A DNA stretch of 64,000 nucleotides from Athripsodes cinereus (GCA_947579605.1 OX388306.1:3720001-3784000), one strand, 5' to 3'. Counted from the stretch's first letter, positions 1-12,065 are shown. The notes: generated by a model not told the origin, from the sequence alone. Made by a program: numbers and translations.

Positions 1-7
1 GTGTGTA

Positions 8-45
8 TATCATCACGGCATCATCTCTTAGTAGGGTAAGTTAAG
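8..45 (-). repeat. Family C repeat, terminal fragment
   Basis: A CATCACGGCAT stretch followed by a diverged TCTCTTAGTAGGGTAAG resembles the reversed 3' end of the family C repeat described at 15630. It is short and diverged, so the assignment is weak. Confidence 0.3.
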
Positions 46-590
46 AGGTTCATTTACCTACATACCTGTTAAGGGTATCGTAACGAAAAAGTTTTGAGCA
101 TATTTTACTTTTGAGAATTATTTTTCAGTTAATAATACTCACTTTAAAATTTAGAATAAAAATGAGAATATTGTTGGAAATAGTTAAAGTTTTTTATTAT
201 TTCAAAGTTTCCGCAAGGTTTAGAATCAAAGTTTGAAACATTGACTTACATGATATAGATCAGTAACGCAGTATAGGTACTAATTTACTCAGAAAACATG
301 TTCCAAGAATAATAATAATGAGAAAATTATATGCTGCTTATCTTCTTATCATTAAGGTGCTTATAGTATCAAGCCTACTTATACTAAATTATTGCACATC
401 CTGATTAAGTCATAAAAGGAGCACTACAGCAACAGTAAAAAATAAATCAACATCTTTGTAGCCTTGTAACACCAATGTTTTTGGTCGCAAAGTTTGATTA
501 GTGGCATTACTATTTTTCCATTAAATTTCTAATCCAAACATTATTGGTCGATGGTTATTAAGTACATTTTGTTAGATATTGCTTATGTCC
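46..590. other. AT-rich non-coding stretch
   Basis: No ORF, splice-framed exon or recognisable repeat is visible. Base composition is like the rest of the intergenic DNA. Confidence 0.5.
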
Positions 591-632
591 ATAGAAATAC
601 TGCTATTGGAAAACCAATAGCAGTATTTCTAT
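591..632. repeat. Perfect 19-bp hairpin
   Basis: Arms 591-609 and 614-632 are exact reverse complements around an AAAA loop. The length is close to that of a small-RNA precursor stem, but no flanking terminal repeats or second copy were seen, so it is listed only as a hairpin. Confidence 0.7.
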
Positions 633-639
633 AATAAAA

Positions 640-1500
640 ATTATACTGTTTCTATAACAACTATAGGAATATATTAAATATAATCAAAGGTTGTTCAAAT
701 AAGTGACATACAAAAAAAAAGATGTTATAAGTTATTGGCGTGCAGATCTGAGGAACTGTATGGATGTGTATGAAGCGCGAATTGTATATAATGGCTTGTC
801 AAATAGACATTCTGTCAACTTAACAAAGATGCATTGCCATGGGAAAGATGGATGAATTATAGCATATTCTATTGTTGAATTGAAAAAGTATTTTCAAATA
901 TCTGTCTTTGACGGGTAACTCCAAATTTCACCTTCAGAAAATATGTGAATAACAATTCAATCATGCTATATGTATAGATCAAAATTTTCATGAAAAGTAT
1001 TCCTGAAAAGTTGTAACTACAAACATTATTTCAAAATCGGCACACGCATATTAACATTTATAAACTTATACTTCTACTACTGCTGCTTTTACTAAAGCTA
1101 CAATAATAATGATTCTTCATAAAAAGCTCCCTTTGTATTTTGTATTTTGAAATATCACAGTACCTAACATTTATCAACAACGTGCAGTGAATACTGAAAT
1201 GTTAACAATATGCCTACAATAATATAACCTTCATTCAACACCAGCTGATGTTTTACCTTACATTTATAACGAAAATAATCAGATATGGATAAAATAACCG
1301 GTAAATATTACCTTAATCCTCTCTCTATTTCTTCCTGACCCACCTGAAATTCTTCAACACCTACGTCTAGTTCTTCTATAGTGATTTTGGCCACCGTGGA
1401 AATACTTGATATAAGTGTTTAATTTTTATTAACTATTTAACATGAACTTCCACTATCGAACCATCGGTCAACAATATTGACAAACGACATATTCAAACTT
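640..1500. other. Non-coding stretch, no gene recognised
   Basis: AT-rich. On the minus strand around 1315-1430 there is a short open stretch ending in a GTAATA donor-like site, but there is no homology I recognise. Confidence 0.4.
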
Positions 1501-1509
1501 TGCGCTCGC

Positions 1510-1546
1510 TTGATGACGAGAACTGAAGCTTTTGAAAGCCGGTTCG
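1510..1546 (+). ncRNA. Degenerate hammerhead-like motif (copy g)
   Basis: TTGATGA at 1510-1516, one spare base, then a six-position stem (18-23 with 28-33 of the 1500s, one mismatch and two G-U pairs), then GAAA at 1534-1537. It is closest to the copy at 8057: both have four-base loops ending in GAA and GAAAGCC after the stem. The first core base is changed (C to T) and the cleavage-side U is missing, so it should be inactive. Confidence 0.4.
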
Positions 1547-1549
1547 CGT

Positions 1550-2710
1550 CCAATAAAAAAGCACACTGAATAAACTTTAAAAAAGTGTTTTATTTATAAT
1601 ATTATTTAATTAAGAAATATTTATTATATTTTATACTGTCTTATTCATAATATTCGTTCCGATTATATTTTTCAGTTGCTTCTATGTGTTGCAAATAATA
1701 TGCAAAGCTCTTTCCTTCAGCGCAGCTGTACGCTTTACGATAGATTTTTTAAAAGTTTGGATAAACTTGATGCATCATGATTGTGACTGAATATTTGGCT
1801 GCCAGTTATCTGGCTTCAATTCCGGGTATTTTTTTTTTATTTTCTCTTACAAATATGCAGTTATAACATAAATGAAAATACATAGCTCAATCAATTACAA
1901 TTGGTAAACCAGCAATATCTGGTTTAAAATCCATCTTAAGAATCCGTTCATCTGTTTGAAATCCGGTTTCACAATCCGCATATTCGTTTACTTACAAATA
2001 ATAATATTATCTACATTTAAACGCAGGTGTTTCAGGAAAAAGAAAATTATTACTTCTTAAATAATATTATTGGTACGCTATATAGGAAAAGGTTTAATAC
2101 TTAGTTGGATAATTTTATATTCAGCACACATACTTCAAGTAACTAGTAAGATATTACGACTACTTAGTCTTGAAGCTTAAGTAATTGTTTGTTCATGGGC
2201 TTGGAAAATAATATTTTCAGCATTTTCATTTTCTCGTTTTATTTTTCACGTATCAAAGCTTTTTATTTATAACTAGATTTTGAAGATAACGGAGCAAGAC
2301 ATTTGTCATTAATTTCTGGTTTGATTGAGTCTTCATTTCTCCATTGCTGGATATAGGTGTAAAAAAATTTCATTGGGCGGCTACAAACGCCAAATTTGAG
2401 GATCTGATTTTTAATAAACTCACTTATTCTTTTTAAAAACAAACATTCTCTTTAGTTACATTTGTAATAGGAATCATATCGAAATTTAAAAATTCATGTA
2501 ACGTCTAAGTATATTTTTAATGATTTATAAATTGTTTAATATGGTGAACAAAATATTGCCTTCTTTCTTTCTCAGGATACAACAGTTAAACAAAATCACA
2601 GAAAAACTTAACGGTCTATTCTTATAAAAGATCCGTTTATTCTGACATCGATAGTGTTAAGGAATTTGCCATAAATCCTTAAGTTGACATTAATCATACA
2701 TAACAGTTTT
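1550..2710. other. Non-coding stretch, no gene recognised
   Basis: AT-rich sequence with an internal poly(T) run near 1829. I see no gene and no repeat that recurs in the window. Confidence 0.5.
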
Positions 2711-2713
2711 GTT

Positions 2714-2751
2714 TCTCCTACGACATATTATATAGGTATGTCGTAGGGAGA
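2714..2751. repeat. Short inverted repeat
   Basis: TCTCCTACGACATA (2714-2727) faces TATGTCGTAGGGAGA (2737-2751), with a single-base bulge and a nine-base spacer. No function is assigned. Confidence 0.6.
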
Positions 2752-2859
2752 TGATAAAAAATGTAAATTTGATCCAGTTTTTATAAGTTGACCAATGAGC
2801 TTAACTTAGAACAAATGATAAAATTGGAAAAAGTGAAATATCTTCATAAAGTTAAAAAT

Positions 2860-3290
2860 GGACAACATAACTAAGACTAATTTAAAAGTGACATTGAATA
2901 ATGATATACATCAGTACAGAACAAGAGCAGCTTCTGACTTAAGAAACGAGTTGCCAAGAACTATCTAATAGAAGAAGAAATGGCTTCAAATACACAGCTA
3001 CATTGCTGTATAATGCAATATCAAAGGACATCAGAAGTTCAAAGAATATAAAACAGTACACTAAGAAAGTTAAGAATCTTATCAAGAATAATTTGATATA
3101 ACCAGTGTGATGTTAAATAATGTTGAATGATATTGATACCTACAATGCGGTGATGGTGAAGTGAATATATACAATATAGTTATAGTGTGAAATAGTGTTC
3201 TTAAATTTAATGTAATTTGTAACATAATGGCCTTCTGAAACCAGCAGATTCTACCTGTGTGCTATCTTTTAAATAAAATAAATAAGGTAA
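2860..3290 (+). pseudogene. LINE ORF2 C-terminal fragment and 3' tail
   Basis: A broken reading frame around 2880-3110 encodes a stretch typical of the end of CR1/Jockey-like LINE ORF2: a tyrosine/arginine-rich segment, then LYNAISKDIR, then a lysine-rich helix. It is followed by a 3' untranslated part ending in an AATAAAATAAATAA tail near 3275. There are stop codons and at least one frame change. It is a 5'-truncated dead copy with no EN or RT catalytic motifs. The clade is uncertain. Confidence 0.5.
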
Positions 3291-3299
3291 ACGATCGAT

Positions 3300-4550
3300 T
3301 CAAATAAAATGCTAAAATTACAACTCTATAGGGTAATTTCTTTAAAAGAAGTACCTAACTGATTTGATGAAATCTCATTGACTGTTTTAGGGGAAAACTT
3401 CAAAATAGGTACCAATTGATTTTAAAAGCATTTTTACTTAAGTTATTTTTGAATGAAAGCATTAATTGTACTTATTGCTTTAGAGTATTGGATTTGAAGA
3501 GTGTATCATTCACAGGCTTTATTATATTGAAAGTATTCATGTAGAAAAAAACATAATTATCCAGTTTATTAATGCTGTAGAAAGGAATATTCTCTCAAAT
3601 TAAAGGTAAAATAAATTATACCTTTTCAAGTCATCAAATTGAATCTGAGATTACAAAAAGTTCGACGGTATCCTAGGAAGTTTCCTTAATTAAATAAAAT
3701 CGATTTTGAATTTTCTGAAAGTACCTTGAAAATTCTCTGTAGGTTGTATGTAGGATGTATCTTTTGTTACAATCCTTAGTAAGGTCCTTAATTATTTTTC
3801 TTAAGAAAAGACTTTTCTTTATGTGCCATATTAAGTTATGCAATGTTAAGGATCATTCAATGAATTTATCGTCTCCTCTTTTCTTTAAATCTCAGAAGAA
3901 ACCTTATTTAAAAAAGAGCATACTTACTATTCACTTTTAATAATACTCTGAGCAAGTAAGTACAAAATGCAATTTCGTTAATTAATTTATTTTTTATTGT
4001 TTATTTATTTTTGAAAGGAGCAAACAGTCAACACAATATACATATATTATAAAAATCAGTATTAAATGCAATATAAACCACAAAAGTCCCTCTATTATAT
4101 TACCACTGTATAAAAAAATCGAAGCAACTAAAACAAAATAAAGGCAAATAAAACCAACAATTAAATCAACTTTTTCTCATTTTCTCAAATAAAAAACAGT
4201 TTATTTGTCGTCATCCTTTTCCAACCCACTTTCATCCATTTATGTACGATAATCTTTGTATTCTCTTCTGTTTTGTTCAATATGAATATCTTTGATAAAT
4301 TATTAATAAAAATTATATGTGTGTTATTAAGTCCAATATTTAAAGTTTCATATACCCATATCTGTATCATTTATTTTAAAGAAATCCTCCGCTGGTTTAA
4401 ACTGTTTTTTTTTTTTGAAATCTAAGTCTGATTAATTATTTTAACTAAAGAACTTTAACTTATATACGGAACAAAAGAAATAAAAAGTAAAGTGGCAAAA
4501 AATTATGTAGCATTATTCAAAGGGAGTATAATAAATATTTATTCAAAATT
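3300..4550. other. Non-coding stretch, no gene recognised
   Basis: AT-rich with short A and T runs. The small ORFs here have no recognisable domain and match chance expectation for this composition. Confidence 0.5.
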
Positions 4551-4554
4551 AATA

Positions 4555-5050
4555 ATAATAATAAGAACACTTTAGCAATTGGCGAGCTTATTGCCTGGAG
4601 GCAATATCTTCCAGCTAACCAAAATAATGTGTGATACTATGTTGACAATGTGTAATTAATACTAAATGTGAACAGTTAATACTAAATTTAATTATAACTA
4701 ATTATATTCTTAGTCCTAAGTAGAACATTATATATGTCATGTTTCCTCTAATAAATACTATAAAATGAAGGATAAAGGCACGGTGAGGAACTTTTTAGGA
4801 TAAGTCTATGGATTTTAGGTTATTCTTAAAAACGTGTAGCGTATGGGAATTTCTAATATTGCAAGGTAAATTATTCCACATTCTAATTGCATGGGTCGTA
4901 AATGATGAACTGAAGAAGGTTGTGGTGTGGGCAGGGACGGCAAGTAACTGGTTATTCTGAGATCTCAGAGGACGTCCATGTGAAGACAGGTATTCAAAAC
5001 GCTTAAAAAGGTATTGAGGGGGTAAAAAGGTAATGTTAGTGAATTAATTA
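4555..5050. mobile_element. LINE-like 3' region with AGGCAATATCTTCCAG motif
   Basis: The segment around 4595-4620 (TTGCCTGGAGGCAATATC, then TTCCAGCTAACC) recurs in diverged form at 26555, 46820, 54970 and 59085. A longer unit follows (4760-5040) with moderate GC content and no open frame. The motif resembles lepidopteran non-LTR 3' tails. Orientation and family are not settled. Confidence 0.4.
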
Positions 5051-5354
5051 TTTGAAACAATTATTAGACACTGAAGAAAATTTAGAAATTATTTTTTAGT
5101 CAGACAAAGACATTTTTTATTATGAACTCAAATAAGCTCTCGATTGTTTGCCTTTCCCACAGGTTTACCATTTCTTTTCTGCTTAGATGGCGAGAATTTA
5201 GATGTTTTTTTTACATGAATGGGGTGCGTTTGCAAAAGTTCTATGATTATAAAGGTAAAAATATAATATGTTAGCTGACGAAGAAGAAAATATATTTGAG
5301 ACTGACCGAGAATATTACAATAATCCATTGCTTTAATTTATGTATTTAAATATG

Positions 5355-5425
5355 ATAAGCTTTCTGTGAAAGGCGTATAAGGGTGTATTTGGGTTGATGA
5401 GAAAACCCAGATTCTTAAAAAAAAT
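5355..5425 (+). mobile_element. SINE-B 3' fragment
   Basis: TGTGAAAGGCGTATAAGG, then GTGTATTTGGGTT and AAACCCAGAT, is the reversed tail of the SINE-B family seen complete at 55170-55375. The tRNA-like head is missing. Confidence 0.55.
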
Positions 5426-5429
5426 TGTG

Positions 5430-6280
5430 GTACCGAGAAAAATATTTAATTTTTTTTTTGACATTAAATTATTTGAACTGTGTGATGTAATTGAACGCAA
5501 ATACATAATTTATAATAAAGTGCCTATTTGAGAGAGGCTGATAAAGTTAAACCAAAATCGACTCTAAAAAAGTCAATTCATTATCATAATATTTTTGTAA
5601 CAATATAAAATGTTGGTAAAAAACACTTTATAAGATACCTATTATATTGTTGAAAAGTACTATTTAGCTCAATGCAGTATAAAATCATGGCAACATGAAA
5701 AAAGCAAATTATGAAACGTAGAGATATAAAAAACAATGAATTTCCACGATTCATACACTTTTATAACGTGCCGTCGAAAAATAGCGTTATAATAACGATA
5801 CAATAAACAGTAATCATGCTCATTTATCTTTACAATGCGCAAATTCAGCGACGTTATGATTATCATTTTGGTTCTAGAAATAATATTCAGTGTAATAATA
5901 GCCATAATCTATGTTGAACGAACGGACGAATTTTTGTTATCTCTTTTTCTCTTTAAGTAGATATGTATATTATATAGGTAAAAATTTACAAGGAAAGAGA
6001 TTTTTGTCTCATTCTTTTTCTATATTTATTTTGGGATAAAAATAATGAAAAATAAAGATTTATTTGATATTCTTTTGTTTACAAATATTGAACATACCGG
6101 TTCGAAATAGAAATTGGTGGTATTAATAAACGTACTAAGCCGATTCGTAAACACCATGACACTTTTATGGACCTCTGTTCGATATATAGAATGTGCAATA
6201 GCTACTTAAATATAGTTAGAAAAAAGACCATAAGCATCTAAATGTTAAAAAGCCTTTCTCGTTGTAACCACTTCAAAACA
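5430..6280. other. Non-coding stretch, no gene recognised
   Basis: AT-rich. I see no repeat shared with other parts of the window and no domain-bearing ORF. Confidence 0.5.
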
Positions 6281-6283
6281 TAA

Positions 6284-6522
6284 CATGCATAGACAATTTA
6301 CACAGATCGAGCTAGTCCCAAATGAAGATATGAATTTTGTACTATGGGTACAAACGCGACAATACACATATAAACAATGCACTAAACACATAATTACACG
6401 AAACACCCAGACCCTGGACAACTTTAAAAAAAGTCATTCTTTACTTTGCCCTGCCGGAAATCGAACCCGGGACCTCATGAGTCAAAGGCAGGAGCCTACC
6501 TCCGCGCCACAATGGCCACCAA
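6284..6522 (-). mobile_element. SINE-A (tRNA-derived), full-length copy
   Basis: Read on the minus strand, it starts with a tRNA-like head: a GCGCGGAGGTAGGCTC box-A-like segment, then GGTTCGATTTCC as box B (near 6457-6468). A unique body follows with AGACAATTTACACAGATCG at the far end on the plus strand. Copies of the same family lie at 8755, 14708, 29485, 52500 and, headless, at 57035. Such elements are transcribed by RNA polymerase III from the internal promoter and depend on LINE enzymes to move. The 135-aa antisense ORF over it is an artefact. Confidence 0.75.
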
Positions 6523-6721
6523 GTTCTTTTTTTTTTAATCAAAATTGTGTATCCATTTTATTATTCAACCATTATTGTTTAAATAGTAGGTATCTACCCA
6601 CATTTGTTATTATAAAAAGGAGAGAAAGAGGTTGCTATCTAGGTACTTTGTATCGGAAAAGGATGGAAATAAAAAAAACAACCCAGTGTTGACTTGTAGG
6701 CATTGTATTTTCTATTTATGT

Positions 6722-6742
6722 GTGAGTGTGTGTGTGTGTGTG
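6722..6742. repeat. (TG)n microsatellite
   Basis: A short run of alternating TG with one interruption (GTGAGTGTG). Confidence 0.85.
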
Positions 6743-6944
6743 CTGTTGTTGTAGTATAAGTACGCGTGCTGTAAGTTTTTATATACCATAAAAGGTAAGT
6801 TTATATCCTTTGATATGGATTTAATACGGTAGTGCGGACTTATTATACAGCGCTTGAAAGATTAAATAACAAAAATCATAATATTTTGAAATTTGTAAAT
6901 AAAAATGTAGAGAAAATTTATTGCTTTCATTCCTACTTACATTC

Positions 6945-7095
6945 ATACCATCACGACATTTCCAGTAGCCAGCGGATAAACTGCATATAATAAACTTGCA
7001 GGTAATCCTTTACGCGCCAATAAACATTAAGAAGTTTAGGATGGGTAGTACCTTTGCCTCATCGCTGAAGTGAAGATGTTAAATGTCATAACATT
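6945..7095 (-). repeat. Family C repeat, partial copy
   Basis: It holds the reversed end (CATACCATCACGACATTTCC, then AGTAGCCAGC) and the middle (GGATGGGTAGTACC, CTCATCGCTGAAGTGAAGAT). Both landmarks match the complete copies at 15630 and 26905. The outer part with the CGAGTGTCCTGTAAAAGG segment is missing. Confidence 0.5.
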
Positions 7096-7397
7096 TTTGG
7101 ATATAATGATTAGGTCTCAGATAAACACATTGTTATAAAAAAACGGTTAAGGCCAAAAATATTTATTCAAATGTTTCGTTCCATTAAGAACACTTGAAAA
7201 TCTTAAAATAAAACGTAGACAAAATTATTGCAATAATATCCGGAGAACAGCAAAAAGCAAGGGTAAACTTTTGCATATTATTGTGATCATCGCTATAGAA
7301 AAATACTGTCTAGTATCTACTTAGTGCGTGTCTAAATAAAATTTATTATGATTTTGAGTTTCGTCGACCCTGTAGAGGCTCATGATGGTTCATCCCG

Positions 7398-7430
7398 TTG
7401 AAGATGACTACAAATGCGTAGTTTAAGTTA
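7398..7430 (+). ncRNA. Degenerate hammerhead-like motif (copy f)
   Basis: TTGAAGA (7398-7404), a spare T, G, then the stem ACTAC (7407-7411) with GTAGT (7418-7422) around a six-base loop. The following GAAA is decayed to TTAAG. The stem is clearly homologous in design to the better copies, so this is a relic. Confidence 0.4.
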
Positions 7431-7434
7431 TATT

Positions 7435-8050
7435 TGTTGCTCAGGACCAGAATGTTATGTTCGTGTTATTTATTGACCTGTTTTCTTGTATCTACAGACA
7501 CAAGTAGTCACGATTTCGCCTCCTCACAAAGGCTTGAATCATACTTTCAATACTAGTACGTTATTACATCTATGGTACACTGTTGGGTATTGTACGTAAA
7601 AGCATCCAGTCCTCAAGATAGCGACGAATTGCTTTTTTATGGGTTTTATGGGAATAATCTGAAAATAACACGACTATCTTTTCATGTTACACTGTGTTCC
7701 ATATTAAATGTCGTGTGTTTTTCTGAAAAACATTGAAATATTATTCATATGACTATTTTCATACCTTGTTTTCTAGATATCTACGTTTCTAAACTGTACT
7801 TAAACTATTTCAACTAGAGGTGGCAGCTTCTATAATAAAGCACATCTCTGATAAGGGTTTTCCTGTAGTTTCCCCGATATCGTACAAAGGCAAATGCTGG
7901 AGATGATTAATATAAGACCGTCCACATCAGCTCAAAATTATAATAATATGGTTGGCGATACATGATAATAACTCATCTCTTAATATTTTTATTTTTATCT
8001 ATTGTTTTCTTTTTGTCACATACCAAACTTGTAATGAAGCTTCACTTTAC
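7435..8050. other. Non-coding stretch, no gene recognised
   Basis: AT-rich, with nothing recognisable on either strand. Confidence 0.5.
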
Positions 8051-8056
8051 TTATGC

Positions 8057-8094
8057 CTGACGATGAGAGCAGAAGCTCTTGAAAGCCAACTCGC
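8057..8094 (+). ncRNA. Hammerhead-like motif (copy e)
   Basis: CTGACGA at 8057-8063, a spare T at 8064, a six-pair stem (8065-8070 with 8075-8080, one G-U pair) closed by an AGAA loop, then GAAA at 8081-8084. The invariant core letters of a hammerhead are present. What follows, GCCAAC, does not give the R-NN-Y-U-H arrangement needed for stem III and the cleavage triplet. It is probably a decayed relative. Confidence 0.45.
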
Positions 8095-8659
8095 AAAAAT
8101 CAACAAAAAAAGTCAAAAGTGGTAAACTAGATATCGTATTTCATTTTAAAATTACATAGTTACTTATTTTTATATAAATAGGTAAACTTAGTATAATATT
8201 TTGCAGCTACGACAAAAATAAAATAATATACCTATAGGTGTAAAATAGTGACAATAATAAAGTAAAATAATTTTCAAATATTGATACTTTATTGGATGGA
8301 AAAGAAAATTTATTCATATAAAGGGATTTTCAGAATAAACATCACCTTAAAGTTACCTATATTAAAATATTGGACCTCACAATCACTCAATCTTAAACGA
8401 GTTTTATTGATTTATTATACATCAAACACACTAACTAATATCTTTACGCAAAGTAGGTAATAAAGATGTTATCAATACAAACATCCTAATCAAAATATCC
8501 AATAAAAGATATAATTAATGTACGTAATATTAGAAGTCGATCTTATATAATACTAGTCAATAACTCGGCTTTGCCTAGGAAATTTCCGCACCATTACGCT
8601 AATTTCCACAAGCGGAGTATTAGCAAAAAAACTTAATTGTTGACTCTCTGTTCAAATAA

Positions 8660-8740
8660 AAATAAGCTTTCAGGATGGGTTGCATACCTCATTGCTGAAT
8701 TGAAGACGTAAAATGTTTTATTTGTTATATAATACGACCT
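8660..8740 (-). repeat. Family C repeat, internal fragment
   Basis: GGATGGGTTGCATACCTCAT, then TGCTGAATTGAAGACG, matches the central part of family C in reverse orientation. Confidence 0.4.
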
Positions 8741-8754
8741 ATAATAAAAAAAAC

Positions 8755-9000
8755 CTAGCCGGCCGATGACGCGTGGATGTAACGCTCGTGGTTTTGAGTC
8801 ATGAGGTCTCGTGTTCGATTCCCGATTAGGCCAAAAAAGAAAAACGACGTTTTAAAATTGTCCTAACTCCGGGCGTTACATATAATTATATGTCTTTTGT
8901 GCATTACTTACATATAATATATGTATCGTCGCGTAAGTACCCATACTACAAGATTTATATATTAATTTGGGACTTTCCCGGTGTGTGTGAAGGCGTGTCA
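8755..9000 (+). mobile_element. SINE-A (tRNA-derived), diverged copy
   Basis: Plus-strand copy with the head at 8757-8830 (CCGGCCGATG, TTTTGAGTCATGAGG, box B GTTCGATTCCCG) and the body to about 9000 (GTCCTAACTCCGGGCGTTAC, TTTGGGACTTTCCCGGTGTG). It is more diverged than the copies at 14708 and 29485, suggesting an older insertion. Confidence 0.65.
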
Positions 9001-9004
9001 TGTG

Positions 9005-10090
9005 TTAGGTACTAGTTGTAAGAAACTTGAAAATGATAATTAGAAAGACATTCCCCCTTTTTCGATGATAGCGTTCAAATGATATGCTTATATAATTTTA
9101 AAATCAAGTCATTACAAAATATTGTCCTAAACAAATATGAAAAAAAATATTTCTAAACATCCAGGTTTATTATATACATACGCAAATTGTTAATAAATTA
9201 AATTATACCTATGTTCATATTTTTATTATTCAGAGACACGTTCATTAAAATATGCAAGCCAAGATAGATGGAATTATTTTATGTATGTGTTTGCATCATA
9301 AAAGAAGCTATGCAAACACATGACTTAACTAAAATATTAGCTAAAGCTTTCTCTAATTTCTTGATTATGAGTACCTAGGTAGTATCGATTGTTATATAAT
9401 TATGAAAAAGGCTGTATAATTATATTATTATTGGTATATACCTATAGTATTATCCCCTAATTGAGTTCTGTCATCAGATACTAAAGGTTTTATTAGTTAG
9501 GAGAAAACGAAATAAAAGAATGGTAGGTAATCAATTCGGATATAAATCAGACAATCCTTGTTGTATTATTATTAGCCATTTCAGCGAATTCAAGCCCCTC
9601 TCTTTGTAAAAGCGACAAAGTATAAAGATTTTTATATTATAAGAATCTATCTAAAAAACTGTTTTGATTAAAATTGAGATCCAATCGTATCAATAAGAAA
9701 ATATTGGTATCTTCAGCTTATTTATTTATTTATTTTCAATCTCGGATTTAAAGATTTTATTTTATTACTTTGTCTTTGTGTTATTTATGTATAAGACGTG
9801 TTTAAATTTTTTTAATAATTTCCTCGTATAAACAATAACACATAATCAATATTGTCAACTTCATTTTAAATCTACTTCCGATACAGCACAACTAAATTAA
9901 TATTAATTAGGTGATTAGGTATTTCATTTAGATTTTCGGTAGTTCTTATTTCTGGTCTTCTTTCAACATTTTATTCTATATTATATTCATTATGATGTCT
10001 TTCTTTTTTATTGAAAATATCAGAATTTTCATCGTAAGGTTTCTACTAGCTGTTTTGTTACGTCAAAATGGAATGCATTATTATATAATG
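9005..10090. other. Non-coding stretch, no gene recognised
   Basis: AT-rich, with A/T runs and no recurring repeat. Confidence 0.5.
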
Positions 10091-10092
10091 AG

Positions 10093-10760
10093 TTACAATC
10101 CATTGGATTGGTCTGCAACGAGTTTGGACTTTCTTCTCCACTCCTCCCTATTCTCAGCCAGTCTCTTCAACTCCATGTATGAGCCACAGCTCATGTCCCT
10201 CTTCAGTTGGTCCATATAGGCGTCTCTCGGTCGGCCTCTGCCATTTGTGCCTTCGGTCTTGCCCTCTGCGATTGCGATGAGCAGTCCTGGGTGCCTGATG
10301 TTGTGGCCAATCCAGTTAGCTCGTTGTTGGCAGATTCTTTTGAGGAGTTGCCTTTTTTCGCCAGCCCTGGTTAACACTTCTTCGTTTTCGACGTGTTCCG
10401 ACCAATGAATCTTCAGCATGCGTCTATAGCACCACATTTCAAATGCCGCTAACCGTTCGCTTTCACTCTTGCTGATGGTCCACGTCTCGCACCCATATAG
10501 CAAAATTCTCCACACAAAGGCTTTAGTGAGATTCTTCCTCACGCTAAGATCAATATTAGGGGATTCTAATATTTTGGATTTTTTGTTAAAGGCAATTCGT
10601 GCCTGGTTTATTCTGCTCACAATTTCTGATTTGGAGCGTCCGTCCTGGTTTATTTTGCTGCCCAAGTACACAAATTCTCTTACTTGTTTGATGCTCACTC
10701 CATTTATGGCAATGTTCGCAGTCGTTTCCTCCCTTCCAACGACGACATTATTATGGCTTA
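10093..10760 (-). pseudogene. LINE reverse transcriptase C-terminal fragment (YLGSK/YGCETW type)
   Basis: The minus strand is open from about 10760 to 10093. It encodes the region just after the RT palm of a non-LTR retrotransposon: INGVSIKQVREFVYLGSK, then YGCETWTISKSE, LAAFEMWCYRRMLKIHW, NWIGHNIRH and GRGRPRD. There is no start codon and no RT catalytic YADD or endonuclease, so this is a 5'-truncated insertion. The frame is intact over about 220 codons, suggesting modest age. A decayed relative is at 62190-62580 and a short one at 25735-25850. The protein is not expected to function. Confidence 0.75.
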
Positions 10761-10769
10761 GAAAAAAAA

Positions 10770-11640
10770 TATGTCCAAAATATATTTTCCTTGATCCATG
10801 AAAACACCCATAATAAAATAAATGATAGTTTTATGAACAATATGATTTTTTATTACTCAAAGTGTTCAATAGCAATTTTCTGTTGTTTTTTGATGCAAAA
10901 AATCGAAATATTAAAAACACAATGTAATAAACTGGATTTTTATATTTTTGTTGTTATCACGACCGTACATTTTTGAGTAAATATTAAATACTTTGCGATG
11001 ATAAATATATCATCAAATCACAAAGTTAATATGACGAATTGAGATTTTAAATAAAAGTTAAACAAAATACATACTATTGATTATTTAAATCTTCAAAGTT
11101 TATGTGGATCTTTGAAAATTGTGCTTCCCACATATCTTAAAGGGTTAAGTTAGATTTTAGTACAATATTTCCTAGTATTTGTTATAGGTAGATAATATCA
11201 AACATCAGAAACATTCTTTCAATCTTATTTTAATTTTTATTATTAGACTTATTTATGTTCTACAAGCAAAATAATACGTGATGTGATGAACTTCATTCGT
11301 TTTACTGAATAATATGAAAACCTTGACCTCAAACATGAACAGTAAAACAAGATAATTTTATTAATAATAATTACTCTCATTATATTCTTTATAGTAACAT
11401 AATATAACAATATCTCTTTGTTCTGTAGGTATGTGTCAGTGACGGCACTAGGTTTTTTATATTGGGCATACAATTTTGAGATTGATACCCAGGCACTATA
11501 CTATATTTACTAAGTTATTTATTTATTTACTTATTTCAATCAATAAATGGCATTTGCCTTTTACAATACACATAAAATAAACATAAAATATTTAGCAATC
11601 TTCAATACAAAAATAAGAATAATAACATACGTACATACAT
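10770..11640. other. Non-coding stretch, no gene recognised
   Basis: AT-rich. The 11520-11640 part (ATTTATTTACTT, then TTGCCTTTTACAATACA) is probably the 3' tail of the adjoining LINE fragment. Confidence 0.4.
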
Positions 11641-12065
11641 ACATTTTCATCCCCTTGACCTAGTTGGGTCGGGGGCCCATTGCACCTAGGTACCTCCTTC
11701 AGAGATCCCTGTCCACTTCCAGGACCTCTTGCCACTCCAAACCAAGTCTTTCAACACACAAGTTTGACACCTACCCTTGCCAGCTTCTTCTAGGGCGGCC
11801 CACCGGTCTTCTGCCATCTCCCACAGCCTCCAAAGATCTAAGTGGTAGTCTGTCTTCTGGCATGCGGAGAACGTGACCCAGCCATCTCAACTGCGACCTC
11901 TCTATATGCAGGAGTACTGGTTCCACCTTGAGAGCCTCACGAACATACGTATTCCTTATACGGTCTCTCAATGACACACCAGCTACTCCCCTGAGGAACC
12001 GCATTTCCGCTGCCTGTCACCTTGATCTCACGCTCTCCGTGAGCATCCAAATCTGGTGTCCATAT
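11640..12065 (-). pseudogene. LINE RT C-terminal fragment (LRWLGHVLRM type)
   Basis: On the minus strand, one frame gives GHQIWMLTESVRSR, a TGA stop, then QAAEMRFLRGVAGVSLRDRI, YVREALKVEPVLLHIE, RSQLRWLGHVLRMPEDRLP and GRRPVGRPRRSW. This is the post-palm region of a non-LTR RT. A TGA near 12023 and the absence of all catalytic motifs make it a dead 5'-truncated copy. The 3' untranslated part (GTCGGGGGCCCATTGC on the plus strand) recurs at 28870. Confidence 0.75.

Noticed and set aside
1315..1430. Possible minus-strand exon (acidic segment ending at a GTAATA donor)
   Set aside because: Too short, weak donor, no homology and no partner exon.
6285..6692. 135-codon ORF on the plus strand
   Set aside because: It runs antisense through a SINE-A copy and beyond. 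The same antisense peptide pattern appears at other SINE-A copies, so it is a by-product of the repeat.
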